Below are positions 56,289 through 64,000 of a stretch of DNA of 64,000 bases, in pieces. A program made the translations under genes and the position numbers. Origin of the DNA: Agromyces badenianii (GTDB lineage: Bacteria > Actinomycetota > Actinomycetes > Actinomycetales > Microbacteriaceae). Where the stretch lies: NCBI RefSeq assembly GCF_003070885.1, contig NZ_CP028913.1, forward strand, positions 2,666,001 through 2,730,000, read 5' to 3'. A model generated the notes under the pieces. That model saw only the letters and a list, made by a program, of their open reading frames with translations. It was not told where the DNA came from and did no database searches. Positions within the stretch are counted from its first letter, which is position 1. Each line of letters starts with the position of its first letter.

Positions 56289-56364
56289 CGTCGACTCCTG
56301 TGTGTTGTGCGGTGGCGTTCTGGGCCTGCCCGCCGGCATTCGGTCGCCCGCGGCATCCAGTATT

Positions 56365-56386
56365 ACTAACCGATCGTTCAGTTAGT
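56365..56386. promoter_or_regulatory. PaaR-type operator in the paa divergent promoter
   Basis: ACTAAC (56365-56370) and GTTAGT (56381-56386) are perfect inverted arms around CGATCGTTCA; T/A at the flanks extends the arms to seven bases. From memory, the corynebacterial PaaR site reads ACTNACCG at one end and CGGTNAGT at the other with CG in the middle. Here all its specified bases match except one (A for G in the right half). It lies between paaA and paaI. Confidence 0.75.
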
Positions 56387-56450
56387 ATATGCTCAGATCG
56401 AGCGTCGCAGCAACGGCGCACGAACGCATGGACTCGACGAGGAGCTTCAG

Positions 56451-56870
56451 ATGACGGATGCCGCGACCGCAGCCGGCGCACCGAACCGGGCGATGATGGA
56501 TCGCGATCTCGCCTCCGCCGCGCTCGGAATGGTCGTCGAGCTCGACGAGCCGGGGCACGCCGTCGTCTCGATGATCGTGCGCGACGACATGACCAACGGG
56601 TTCCACATCACCCACGGCGGGCTCGTCTTCACCCTCGCCGACACCGCCTTCGCCATCGCCTGCAACGAAGACGACACCGTCACGGTCGCGGCGGGCGCCG
56701 ACATCACGTTCCTGAAGTCCACCGTCGCGGGGCAGACCCTCACCGCGACGGCCGTCCGCCGGGCCCGATCGGGCCGTACCGGACTCTACGACGTCACGGT
56801 CGTCGACGAACAGGGCGACGCCGTCGCCGAGTTCCGCGGCCGCTCGATCTCCACCAACCGCACCATCTGA
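56451..56870 (+). CDS. paaI: hydroxyphenylacetyl-CoA thioesterase PaaI
   Basis: A 139-residue hotdog-fold thioesterase with the motif GFHITHGGLVFTLADTAFAI (Asn and His-Gly-Gly catalytic neighbourhood) and GADITFLKSTVAGQTL. PaaI releases CoA from dead-end ring-hydroxylated intermediates of the pathway. The ATG at 56451 follows GAGGAGCTTCAG. paaK starts 20 bp downstream. Confidence 0.93.
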   Translation: MTDAATAAGAPNRAMMDRDLASAALGMVVELDEPGHAVVSMIVRDDMTNGFHITHGGLVFTLADTAFAIACNEDDTVTVAAGADITFLKSTVAGQTLTATAVRRARSGRTGLYDVTVVDEQGDAVAEFRGRSISTNRTI

Positions 56871-56890
56871 CCGCGCCACCAGGAGCACCC

Positions 56891-58225
56891 GTGTCGACGA
56901 CGACTTCCCGCACCATCTCCGGCCTCGCCCCTGCGGCGCTCGCCGAACTCGACCCCGAAGAGCGCATGAGCCGCTCCGAGATCGAGAGCCTGCAACTCGA
57001 GCGACTGCAGCAGACCGTGCAGCACGCCTATGAGCACGTGCCGCTGTACACGGCGAAGTTCGACGCGGCGGGCGTGAATCCGCGCGACATTCGCTCGCTC
57101 GACGACGTCGTCAAGCTGCCCTTCACGACGAAGGAGGACCTGCGCCAGACCTACCCGTTCGGCATGTTCGCCGTGCCGATGGAACAGGTCGCGCGCATCC
57201 ATGCCTCGAGCGGCACCACGGGCCGGCCGACCGTCGTGGGCTACACGAAGGGCGACCTCGACCGCTGGGCGACGCTCATCGCCCGGTCACTCCGCGCCGG
57301 CGGCATCCGCCCCGGCATGAAGGTGCACAACGCCTACGGCTACGGCCTCTTCACGGGCGGCCTCGGCGCGCACGCCGGCATCGAGAAGCTCGGGGCCACC
57401 GTCATCCCGATGTCGGGCGGGCAGACCGCACGCCAGGTGCAGCTCATCAACGACTTCGAGCCCGACGCGATCCTCTGCACCCCGAGCTACCTGCTGACGA
57501 TCGCCGACAGCATGGTCGAGCAGGGCATCGATCCCCGATCGACGAGCCTCAAGGTCGCCGTGCTCGGTGCCGAGCCGTGGACGAACGAGATGCGACACGA
57601 GCTCGAGCAGCGTCTGGGCGTCGACGCGCTCGATATCTACGGCCTCAGCGAGGTCATGGGGCCCGGCGTCGGCAGCGAGTGCGTCGAGACGAAAGACGGG
57701 CCGCACATCTGGGAGGACCACTTCCTGCCCGAGATCATCGACGGCGAGACCGGCGCGCGGCTCGCCGACGGCGCGCGCGGCGAGCTCGTCTTCACCTCGC
57801 TCACGAAAGAGGCGTTCCCCGTCATCCGCTACCGCACGCGCGACCTCACCCGGCTGCTGCCCGGCACCGCCCGCCCCGGCATGCGCCGCATCGAGAAGAT
57901 CACGGGCCGCAACGACGACATGATCATCCTGCGCGGCGTGAACCTGTTCCCCACGCAGATCGAGGAGATCGTGCTCGGCATCGAGCAGCTCACCCCGCAC
58001 TTCATCCTCGAATTGCGCCGCACCGGCACGATGGACGACCTGACGGTGCGCATCGAGCGGCATCCCGACCTCTCGGTCGAGGTGTGCCAGGCCGCCACGG
58101 TCGTGCTGGCGAAGCGCATCAAGGAGGGCATCGGGTCGTCCGTCGCCGTGGTGCTCGAGGAGCCGGGGGCGCTCCCCCGCAGCGAAGGCAAGTACCAGCG
58201 CGTCTACGACCTGCGCGCGAAGTGA
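56891..58225 (+). CDS. paaK: phenylacetate-CoA ligase
   Basis: A 444-residue adenylate-forming ligase that activates phenylacetate to phenylacetyl-CoA. Key motifs are HASSGTTGRPTVVGYT (AMP-binding), LCTPSYLL, YGLSEVMGPGVG and YRTRDLTRLLPG, with the C-terminal SEGKYQRV Lys. The GTG at 56891 has CAGGAG upstream. First enzyme of the pathway encoded here. Confidence 0.96.
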   Translation: MSTTTSRTISGLAPAALAELDPEERMSRSEIESLQLERLQQTVQHAYEHVPLYTAKFDAAGVNPRDIRSLDDVVKLPFTTKEDLRQTYPFGMFAVPMEQVARIHASSGTTGRPTVVGYTKGDLDRWATLIARSLRAGGIRPGMKVHNAYGYGLFTGGLGAHAGIEKLGATVIPMSGGQTARQVQLINDFEPDAILCTPSYLLTIADSMVEQGIDPRSTSLKVAVLGAEPWTNEMRHELEQRLGVDALDIYGLSEVMGPGVGSECVETKDGPHIWEDHFLPEIIDGETGARLADGARGELVFTSLTKEAFPVIRYRTRDLTRLLPGTARPGMRRIEKITGRNDDMIILRGVNLFPTQIEEIVLGIEQLTPHFILELRRTGTMDDLTVRIERHPDLSVEVCQAATVVLAKRIKEGIGSSVAVVLEEPGALPRSEGKYQRVYDLRAK

Positions 58226-58230
58226 GCCGG

Positions 58231-58256
58231 CGACCCTCGGGTCGACCCGCGGGTCG
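58231..58256 (+). terminator. alternative hairpins after paaK
   Basis: CGACCC-TC-GGGTCG (58231-58244) and CGACCC-GC-GGGTCG (58243-58256) overlap, so two mutually exclusive stems can form between paaK and paaR. They may act as a terminator or as an attenuator limiting paaR expression. Confidence 0.5.
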
Positions 58257-58319
58257 CAAGGTGACGCCGATTCACGTCGTGTCGAGACGGCACCGGCCGA
58301 GAATGGAAGACTGAGGCAG

Positions 58320-58949
58320 ATGTCAGAGAACGGATCACTTCGACGCGGGCGCCCCGGCTACGACCAGCAGGGCATCCTCGAGGTCGCTGTCGCCGCCTTC
58401 AACCAGTACGGCTACGACGCGACCTCGATGGGCGTGCTCGCCGACCGCCTCGGGTTGTCGAAGTCGGCGATCTACCACCACTTCGCCTCGAAAGACGAGA
58501 TCCTCGAACGCGCACTCGACGATGCGCTCGGCGCGCTCGAGGGCGTCTTGAGCGAAGCGGATGCCGCGGGCGGACGCGCGGCCGACCGGGTCGACCACGT
58601 GCTCCGCGGCGCCGTGCGGGTGCTCGTCGCGAAGCTCTCCTCCGTGACCCTGCTGCTGAGGGTGCGCGGCAACACCGAAGTCGAACGCCGCGCGCTCGCC
58701 CGGCGTCGTGCCTTCGACAAGGCCGTCACCGCACTCGTCGAGGAGGCGCAGGCCGAGGGCACGCTGCGCTCCGACATCGACGCGAGCGTCGTCGCGCGCC
58801 TGACATTCGGCATGATCAACTCGATCGTCGAGTGGTACCGCCCGGGCGGCCGCGAAGACGCCGACAAGCTCGCCGACGACGTCATCGCCGTCGCGCTCGA
58901 CGGGCTGCGCATGCCGACCTCGAACCGCGTCGACGAGCTGCTCGGCTGA
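58320..58949 (+). CDS. paaR: TetR-family regulator of the paa cluster (PaaR)
   Basis: A 209-residue TetR protein. The HTH lies at ~15-60 (ILEVAVAAFNQYGYDATSMG, then LGLSKSAIYHHFASKDEIL). A helical ligand domain follows. Position after paaI-paaK and the corynebacterial-type operator upstream argue that it is PaaR, which represses the pathway until phenylacetyl-CoA is present. Start ATG at 58320. The last codons fall in a 26-bp tandem duplication. Confidence 0.88.
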   Translation: MSENGSLRRGRPGYDQQGILEVAVAAFNQYGYDATSMGVLADRLGLSKSAIYHHFASKDEILERALDDALGALEGVLSEADAAGGRAADRVDHVLRGAVRVLVAKLSSVTLLLRVRGNTEVERRALARRRAFDKAVTALVEEAQAEGTLRSDIDASVVARLTFGMINSIVEWYRPGGREDADKLADDVIAVALDGLRMPTSNRVDELLG

Positions 58950-58986
58950 GCTGCCCGCTCGAGCTGCTCGGCTGAGCTGCCCGGTC
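58935..58986. repeat. 26-bp tandem duplication across the paaR stop codon
   Basis: Positions 58935-58960 and 58961-58986 differ at one base. The first copy contains the paaR stop codon (58947-58949), so the protein end is unaffected. Confidence 0.85.
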
Positions 58987-59005
58987 GAGCCGTCCTCCGC
59001 GCCCG

Positions 59006-59230
59006 TCAGCCCCTGCCGGCGCGGGCCCACGCCGTTGCGGAGCCGCCCAGGCTCGGGTCGACGGCCCGACGGATGCCGCGATGCGACGCCGCTCGTCGAG
59101 CCCGACGCCCCATCGGCGACGCCTCCTCCGCGCGCCGCTCGTCGACGATCCGGCGCCGCTCCAGTTCCTCGGCGAGGCGCTCGTCGCTCGCTGCGATCAG
59201 GTGGGGAAAGCTGACTTCCGAGATGAACAT
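59006..59230 (-). CDS. small Arg-rich hypothetical protein
   Basis: A 74-residue protein beginning MFISEVSFPHLIAASDERLA. A charged helix (LAEELERRRIVDERRAEE) precedes a basic, Gly-ended tail. AGGAG lies seven bases before the ATG at 59230. No family recognised. It faces paaR tail to tail and diverges from the recQ-type gene across the repeat-rich gap. Confidence 0.55.
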   Translation of the reverse strand: MFISEVSFPHLIAASDERLAEELERRRIVDERRAEEASPMGRRARRAASHRGIRRAVDPSLGGSATAWARAGRG

Positions 59231-59244
59231 GGCGACTCCTGGTT

Positions 59245-59322
59245 CTCTCTGTGTGTCGAGGCTGTCTCTGTGTCGAGGCTGTCTCTGCGTCGTTCGTATG
59301 CGTCGAGTTCGTATGCGTCGAG
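59245..59322. repeat. 17-19 bp and 15-bp tandem repeats
   Basis: GTCTCTGTGTCGAGGCT (59264-59280) follows a longer variant (59245-59263) and precedes a partial third copy. TTCGTATGCGTCGAG then occurs twice exactly (59293-59307, 59308-59322). This is the left end of the 470-bp gap. Confidence 0.75.
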
Positions 59323-59397
59323 ATTCCTCGCTAAGGCGGGCCTGCGGCATCCGCTGATCGCCGTATTCCTCACCACGGCCCGGCTGCCGGATACCCA

Positions 59398-59453
59398 CCT
59401 CCTTCCTCACCCCTCCTTCCTCACCCCTCCTTCCTCACCCCTCCTTCCTCACC
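59398..59453. repeat. four perfect 14-bp tandem copies
   Basis: CCTCCTTCCTCACC is repeated four times without change. The strand is pyrimidine-only apart from one A per unit, so it could adopt unusual structure. There are no spacers, so it is not CRISPR-like. Confidence 0.9.
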
Positions 59454-59485
59454 GCACTGAGATCGATGCACCTCGTGCTCCCCAA

Positions 59486-59533
59486 TCGGTATGCCAGTTC
59501 CGCCTCATCGATGAGGCGAAACTGGCATACCGA
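59486..59533. repeat. 48-bp near-perfect palindrome
   Basis: The left arm starts TCGGTATGCCAGTT and the right arm is its reverse complement, centred on CATCGATG at 59509/59510, with a single mismatch (59500 versus 59519). It can form a cruciform or a ~23-bp RNA stem. It may be a repeated extragenic palindrome, a small mobile element relic or a terminator. Confidence 0.85.
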
Positions 59534-59638
59534 ATCCGCGTCTGACATGGGCTCGTGTCCGACCCGGCCCCCGTGTTCGACATGGACTCCGTATCCGAGA
59601 TGGATTCAGCGTCTACGTGGAATCAGCGTCTGAGGTGG
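59533..59638. repeat. six degenerate ~18-bp direct repeats before recQ
   Basis: Units of 17-18 bp begin at 59533, 59551, 59568, 59586, 59604 and 59621. Examples are AATCCGCGTCTGACATGG, CCCCCGTGTTCGACATGG and AATCAGCGTCTGAGGTGG. Common positions are TC near the start, GTnT/C in the middle and TGG (or CGG) at the end. The 17-bp units break any reading frame, so the array is non-coding. It ends 62 bp before the recQ-type start. Confidence 0.75.
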
Positions 59639-59700
59639 AAAAAATCGCGCGAAATGAGAACGGCGGGCGAGCTGTCAGCGGCATCCGCAATGCTGGGGGG

Positions 59701-61845
59701 ATGACGCCGATCGCGACCGACACCCAGAGCGCCGCACTCGCCGCGCTGCGCGAACTCGTAGGGCGTGATGACGCGGGCTTCCACGACGGCCAGTTCGAGG
59801 CGATCGAGGCCCTCGTCGAAGGGCGTCGACGCGCGCTCGTCGTGCAACGCACCGGGTGGGGAAAGTCGGCGGTGTACTTCGTCGCGACCCTGCTGCTGCG
59901 TCGGCGGGGCGCGGGCCCGACGGTGCTCGTCTCGCCACTGCTCGCGCTCATGCGCGACCAGATCGCCGCGGCGGAGCGCGCCGGCGTGCGCGCGGTGGCG
60001 ATCAATTCGACCAATGCACACGAGTGGGGCGACGTGCTCGCCCAGCTCGACCGCGACGAGGTCGACGTGCTGCTCGTCTCGCCCGAGCGGCTCAACAACC
60101 CGAGCTTCCGTGAAGAGCAGCTGCCCGCGCTCGTGCGCCGCATCGGCATGCTCGTCGTCGACGAGGCGCACTGCATCAGCGACTGGGGGCACGACTTCCG
60201 GCCCGACTACCGGCGGCTGCGCGAGCTCATCTCGCAGATGCCCGCCGAAGTGCCGGTGCTCGCCACGACGGCGACCGCCAACAGCCGGGTCGTGGCGGAT
60301 GTCGCGGAGCAGCTCGGCACCGGTGCGGCCGAGGGCTCGGCCGACGGCTCCGGGGCGGGCACCGACGCGGGCACCGGCGTGCTCACGATTCGCGGGCCGC
60401 TAGCGAGGTCTTCGCTGCGACTCGGGGTGCTGCGGCTGCCCGACGCTCCGAGCCGCCTGGCGTGGCTGCTCAGCCACCTCGACGACCTTCCCGGTTCGGG
60501 CATCATCTACACCCTGACCGTCGCCGCCGCCAACGACACGGCTCGACTGCTGCGCGAGCGCGGCCATGAGGTGCGCGCCTACACGGGCCAGACCGACACC
60601 GACGAACGCGCGGAGTCCGAGGGCATGCTGAAGCGCAACGAGGTGAAGGCGCTCATCGCGACGAGCGCGCTCGGCATGGGCTTCGACAAGCCAGACCTCG
60701 GCTTCGTGCTGCACCTCGGCGCCCCGTCGTCGCCCGTCGCCTACTACCAGCAGGTCGGGCGCGCCGGGCGCGCGAGCGAGAGCGCCGACGTGCTTCTCCT
60801 CCCCGGCACCGAAGACGGCGCCATCTGGCACTACTTCGCGACGGCGTCGATGCCCGATCAGGAGCGTGCCGAGCGCGTCATCGGCGCCCTCTCCGACGTG
60901 CCGATGTCCACACCCGCGCTCGAGGCGATGGTCGACATCCGCCGCACACCGCTCGAGCTGCTGCTCAAGGTGCTCGACGTCGACGGCGCCGTGCGCCGGG
61001 TGCGGGGCGGCTGGGTCTCGACCGGCACCCCGTGGGTCTACGACGCCGAACGCTACGAGCGCATCGCCGCCGAGCGCCTCGCCGAGCAGCAGCACATGAT
61101 CGACTACGAGCAGACCGACGGATGCCGCATGGAGTTCCTGCAGCGATCGCTCGACGACGACACGGCCGCGCCCTGCGGGCGGTGCGACAACTGCGCGGGC
61201 GTCTGGTATCCACGTGAGATCGCGGCATCCGCGAGCGCCACCGCCGCCGAATCACTCGACCGCGTCGGCGTGCCCATCGAACCGCGCCGCGCGTGGCCGA
61301 CGGGTGCCGACCGTCTCGGGGTGCACGTGAAGGGCCGCATCGCCCCGGCCGAGCAGGCAGGCGAAGGGCGCGCGCTCGCCCGACTCACCGACCTCGGCTG
61401 GGGCGGCACCCTGCGCGAGCTCTTCGCGCCGGGCTCCCCCGACGCCCCCGTGTCACCGCAGGTGCTCGCCGCGTGCGTGCGCGTGCTCGCCGGCTGGGGC
61501 TGGGCCGAGCGCCCGGTCGCGGTCGTCGCCATGCCGTCGCGCTCGCGCCCGCTGCTCGTCGACTCCCTCGCCCGTGGCCTCGCCGAGGTCGGGCGACTCC
61601 CCTACCTCGGCGCGCTCGAGCACGACAACGGCGGCCCGAGCGGTGAGCCGGGCGGCAACAGCGCGTTCCGGCTCGCCGGGCTGTGGAATCGCTTCTCGGC
61701 CGACGGCCTCGCCATGCCGCCCGGGGGCGTGCTGCTCGTCGACGATCAGGCCGACAGCCGGTGGACCCTCACGATCGCCGCGCGCGAGCTGCGCCGGGCG
61801 GGCGCAACCGAGGTGCTGCCCTTCGTGCTCGCGCTGCGCGGCTGA
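59701..61845 (+). CDS. RecQ-family ATP-dependent DNA helicase
   Basis: A 714-residue superfamily II helicase. Walker A TGWGKS is at 51-56, the RecQ-type DEAHCISDWGHDFRPDY box at ~152, motif IV-V GIIYTLTV and TSALGMGFDKPDL, and motif VI QQVGRAGRASE. Zinc-binding cysteines follow (CRMEF, CGRCDNC). A C-terminal ~180-residue domain replaces a clear HRDC domain. It unwinds DNA in recombination or repair. I use the ATG at 59701; the GTG at 59617 would run through the repeat array. No strong ribosome-binding site is visible. Confidence 0.9.
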   Translation: MTPIATDTQSAALAALRELVGRDDAGFHDGQFEAIEALVEGRRRALVVQRTGWGKSAVYFVATLLLRRRGAGPTVLVSPLLALMRDQIAAAERAGVRAVAINSTNAHEWGDVLAQLDRDEVDVLLVSPERLNNPSFREEQLPALVRRIGMLVVDEAHCISDWGHDFRPDYRRLRELISQMPAEVPVLATTATANSRVVADVAEQLGTGAAEGSADGSGAGTDAGTGVLTIRGPLARSSLRLGVLRLPDAPSRLAWLLSHLDDLPGSGIIYTLTVAAANDTARLLRERGHEVRAYTGQTDTDERAESEGMLKRNEVKALIATSALGMGFDKPDLGFVLHLGAPSSPVAYYQQVGRAGRASESADVLLLPGTEDGAIWHYFATASMPDQERAERVIGALSDVPMSTPALEAMVDIRRTPLELLLKVLDVDGAVRRVRGGWVSTGTPWVYDAERYERIAAERLAEQQHMIDYEQTDGCRMEFLQRSLDDDTAAPCGRCDNCAGVWYPREIAASASATAAESLDRVGVPIEPRRAWPTGADRLGVHVKGRIAPAEQAGEGRALARLTDLGWGGTLRELFAPGSPDAPVSPQVLAACVRVLAGWGWAERPVAVVAMPSRSRPLLVDSLARGLAEVGRLPYLGALEHDNGGPSGEPGGNSAFRLAGLWNRFSADGLAMPPGGVLLVDDQADSRWTLTIAARELRRAGATEVLPFVLALRG

Positions 61846-61874
61846 TCCGCGTCGCTTCGCTTAGCATCGTCGTG

Positions 61875-62636
61875 ATGAGATCGAAGCGTCTTGGTCATCA
61901 CCGTGTCGCGTCGACGGTGGCGCCGTTCGCTGCGGTCGTCGCCCTGCTGCTCACCGCGTGCAGCTCGCCGCCCGTGCCTTCTGCGAGTTCCGCCGCCTCC
62001 CCGACGGCGCCCACGCCCCCCGCGGCGGCCGCCACGCTCTCCCCGTCGCGCCTCGCCGAGGGTGCCGAGGTCCTGATCATCGGCGACTCCTTCACCGAGG
62101 GGTACGGAATCGCTCCCGGCACCGACTGGGCCCATCTCGTCGCCGACGATCGTGGATGGCAGGCCACGATCGACGGTGTCAGCGGCACCGGGTTCACCCA
62201 GGGCCTCGCCGCCGACGGCCGAACGGGGCTCGACTACGCGAATCGGGTTCGCAGGCACGCCGAGGCCGGGGGCGCCTACGACCTCGTCATCCTGCAGGGC
62301 GGCCTCAACGACCTCCTCGTGCCGGCCGCCACCGAACGGGCCAACGTCGCCGCGACGGTGCAGGCAGCACGCACGGCATGGCCCGATGCCGACGTGATCG
62401 TCTTCGGCCCGACCGCTCCATTCGGCGGCGGCGGCAATCGCGACGAGTCCGGTGCGATCCGAGCCACGGCGACGGAGGCCGGCGCCGTCTACATCGACCC
62501 CGCGGCCCCGAGCCCCTGGCTCGACCAGGCCAACAGCCCCGACTTCGATCTCGGCGATCGGCTCCACCTGAACGATGCCGGGCAGGCGTACCTCGCGGCG
62601 CGGTTCGTCGATGCCGTGCTGGCATCGGTCGAATGA
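61875..62636 (+). CDS. SGNH/GDSL-hydrolase lipoprotein
   Basis: A 253-residue exported lipoprotein. The signal peptide ends in ALLLTAC (lipid Cys ~29), followed by a Ser/Pro/Ala linker. The SGNH fold has block I IIGDSFTEGYG (Ser), block III GGLNDLL (Asn) and block V DRLHLND (His). It probably acts as an esterase or acyltransferase on envelope polymers. It starts 29 bp after recQ and may be co-transcribed. The ATG at 61875 is preferred over upstream in-frame codons. Confidence 0.85.
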   Translation: MRSKRLGHHRVASTVAPFAAVVALLLTACSSPPVPSASSAASPTAPTPPAAAATLSPSRLAEGAEVLIIGDSFTEGYGIAPGTDWAHLVADDRGWQATIDGVSGTGFTQGLAADGRTGLDYANRVRRHAEAGGAYDLVILQGGLNDLLVPAATERANVAATVQAARTAWPDADVIVFGPTAPFGGGGNRDESGAIRATATEAGAVYIDPAAPSPWLDQANSPDFDLGDRLHLNDAGQAYLAARFVDAVLASVE

Positions 62637-62645
62637 CCCCGGCGC

Positions 62646-64000
62646 TCAGGCGGGCGCGAGCTCCTTCGCCACGAGCGTGAGCACGTCGTACGACGCCACG
62701 AGCTCGTCGTCCTGGTTGCGCAGCACCGCGTCCCAGCGCACCTCGCCGTACTCGTCGGTCTCGCGCGGCGTGATCTGCTTCGCGGTGAGCTCGACCCGGA
62801 TCGAGTCGCCGGGCGACACCGGCGTGACGAAACGCAGGTTCTCGAGGCCCGAGTTCGCGAGCACCGGGCCCGGCGCCGCGTCGACGAAAAGACCCGCAGC
62901 CCACGAGACGAGCAGGTACCCGTGCGCGACCCGGCCCGGGAAGAACGGGTTCGCGGATGCCGCATCCTCATCCATGTGCGCGTAGAACGTGTCGCCCGTG
63001 AACGCCGCGAAGGTCTCGATGTCGTCGAGCGTCACGGTGCGCGAACCCGACACGACCTGATCGCCGATGCGCAGTTCGGCGAGCGACTTGCGGAACGGAT
63101 GCACTCCGCCGGGGCGCGCCTCCGACCCGGCGTGCCACACGCCGGTGAGGGCGGTGAGCATCTCGGGCGATCCCTGCACGGCCGTGCGCTGCATGTGGTG
63201 CAGCACCGCACGGATGCCGCCGAGCTCCTCGCCGCCGCCCGCCCGCCCGGGGCCGCCGTGCACGAGGGTCGGCAGCGGTGAGCCGTGGCCCGTCGACGAG
63301 CGCGCGTCGTCGCGATCGAGGAACAGCACGCGGCCGTTGTAGGCCGCGATGCCCGACGCCAGCGCCACGGCGACCTCGGGGTCGTGCGTCGCGACGCTCG
63401 TCACGAGCGATCCGCCGCCACGCGCCACGAGGGCGGCGGCCTCGGCGAGCGAGTCGTAGCCGATGATCGACGACACCGGGCCGAACGCCTCGACCTCGTG
63501 CAGCGCGGGGCTCGCGGCATCCGCGAATCTCAGCAGCATGGGGGCGACGAAGGCGCCATCGGATGCCTCGCCGGTGGCGCCGCCCTGAAGCGTGACGGTC
63601 GGGGCATCCGTCGAGCCGATGACGAGCTCGCCGCCGCCTGCCTCGAGCCGGCCGACCTGGCGCAGCACCTCGTCGCGCTGCGCGAGCGAGGCGAGCGGGC
63701 CCATCGTGACGCCCTCGGCGCGCGGGTCGCCGACGACCACCCGCTCGGCGATGCGGGCCCGCACGGCGGCGATCACGGCCTCGACGGATGCCCCGGGCAC
63801 GATCGCCCGGCGGATCGCCGTGCACTTCTGCCCGGCCTTCGTCGTCATCTCGGCGACGAGCTGCTTCACGTACGCGTCGAACTCGGGGGTGCTCGGCACC
63901 GCGTCGGTGCCGAGCACGCTCGCGTTGATCGAGTCGGTCTCGCTCGTGAACCGTACGCCGCCGGTCTGCACCGAGGCGTGGGCGCGCAGCTTCTCGGCGG
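62646..64000 (-). CDS. paaZ: PaaZ-type oxepin-CoA hydrolase/3-oxo-5,6-dehydrosuberyl-CoA semialdehyde dehydrogenase, C-terminal part
   Basis: About 450 residues are visible; the N-terminus lies beyond the right edge. The first part is an aldehyde dehydrogenase C-terminal half with the catalytic GQKCTAIRR Cys and the EAFGPVSSIIGYD block. From about 62.66 to 63.1 kb a MaoC-type enoyl-CoA hydratase domain follows (FTGDTFYAHMDEDAA, FFPGRVAHGYLLVSW). PaaZ opens the oxepin ring and oxidises the resulting aldehyde. It is separated from the other paa genes by recQ, the lipoprotein gene and the repeat region. Confidence 0.93.
   Translation of the reverse strand, partial: AEKLRAHASVQTGGVRFTSETDSINASVLGTDAVPSTPEFDAYVKQLVAEMTTKAGQKCTAIRRAIVPGASVEAVIAAVRARIAERVVVGDPRAEGVTMGPLASLAQRDEVLRQVGRLEAGGGELVIGSTDAPTVTLQGGATGEASDGAFVAPMLLRFADAASPALHEVEAFGPVSSIIGYDSLAEAAALVARGGGSLVTSVATHDPEVAVALASGIAAYNGRVLFLDRDDARSSTGHGSPLPTLVHGGPGRAGGGEELGGIRAVLHHMQRTAVQGSPEMLTALTGVWHAGSEARPGGVHPFRKSLAELRIGDQVVSGSRTVTLDDIETFAAFTGDTFYAHMDEDAASANPFFPGRVAHGYLLVSWAAGLFVDAAPGPVLANSGLENLRFVTPVSPGDSIRVELTAKQITPRETDEYGEVRWDAVLRNQDDELVASYDVLTLVAKELAPA

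Noticed and set aside
59398..59453. CRISPR array
   Set aside because: The 14-bp copies abut directly with no spacers, and no cas genes are present.
59533..59638. Iteron-type replication origin
   Set aside because: No replication initiator gene or AT-rich unwinding region is near; the helicase alone does not justify the call.

Overview
The window is chromosomal DNA from a high-GC Gram-positive bacterium, most likely a member of the Microbacteriaceae (Agromyces/Microbacterium-like). This is inferred from the strong G/C third-position bias, the many GTG (and one TTG) starts, a mycoredoxin-type thiol enzyme, an F420-type luciferase-like oxidoreductase, a fused MrpA/MrpB antiporter subunit, and a phenylacetate operator that resembles the corynebacterial PaaR box. 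I saw no rRNA, tRNA, insertion sequence, prophage or CRISPR array. It reads as ordinary chromosome with closely packed genes and many short tandem duplications between them.

Layout. 1-5.1 kb: the 5' part of rtcB (RNA ligase) behind a small ORF, a small membrane protein, a LuxR-type regulator next to a flavoprotein monooxygenase, and GAPDH. 5.3-14.7 kb: a GlxA-type regulator, a polytopic membrane protein, a 5'-3' exonuclease, a BCCT osmolyte transporter followed by an FUSC-type membrane protein, a TspO-like protein, a DUF2207-like protein and an alpha/beta hydrolase. 14.7-20 kb: an SDR, a UvrA-like ATPase with 15-bp repeats at its start, a membrane-anchored molybdopterin oxidoreductase and an HNH nuclease. 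20-23.7 kb: an amidase and an agmatine deiminase in a two-gene unit, divergent from a TetR regulator across a perfect inverted repeat; probably agmatine/ureido-compound catabolism. 23.8-34.4 kb: a 1199-residue nuclease/RNase H-like/helicase fusion, mycoredoxin, two LLM oxidoreductases, a baeRF-like protein, a Tat-exported PHP esterase and a DUF6325 pair. 34.6-44.9 kb: a formylglycine-type arylsulfatase, a beta-helix protein, a fused ECF ATPase plus EcfT without an S subunit, an FKBP lipoprotein, a methyltransferase overlapping a sulfurtransferase tail to tail, and a WYL regulator/VOC pair.

45.1-51.5 kb is a complete mrp Na+/H+ antiporter operon (A(B)CDEFG). All its junctions are 4-base stop/start overlaps except F-G, where a 19-codon ORF fills the gap with the same 4-base overlap at each end. 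51.5-58.9 kb is the phenylacetate degradation cluster. paaABCDE plus an enoyl-CoA hydratase run leftward, and paaI, paaK and a TetR gene (paaR) run rightward from a shared operator. PaaK makes phenylacetyl-CoA, PaaABCDE epoxidises it, and PaaZ (3' part at the right edge, separated by recQ and a lipoprotein gene) opens and oxidises the ring.

The most unusual DNA is the ~470-bp gap 59231-59700 before a RecQ-family helicase. It holds three small tandem arrays, a 48-bp near-perfect palindrome and six degenerate ~18-bp direct repeats. Across the whole window an octamer, CGGATGCC/GGCATCCG, occurs far more often than composition predicts, in genes and between them.
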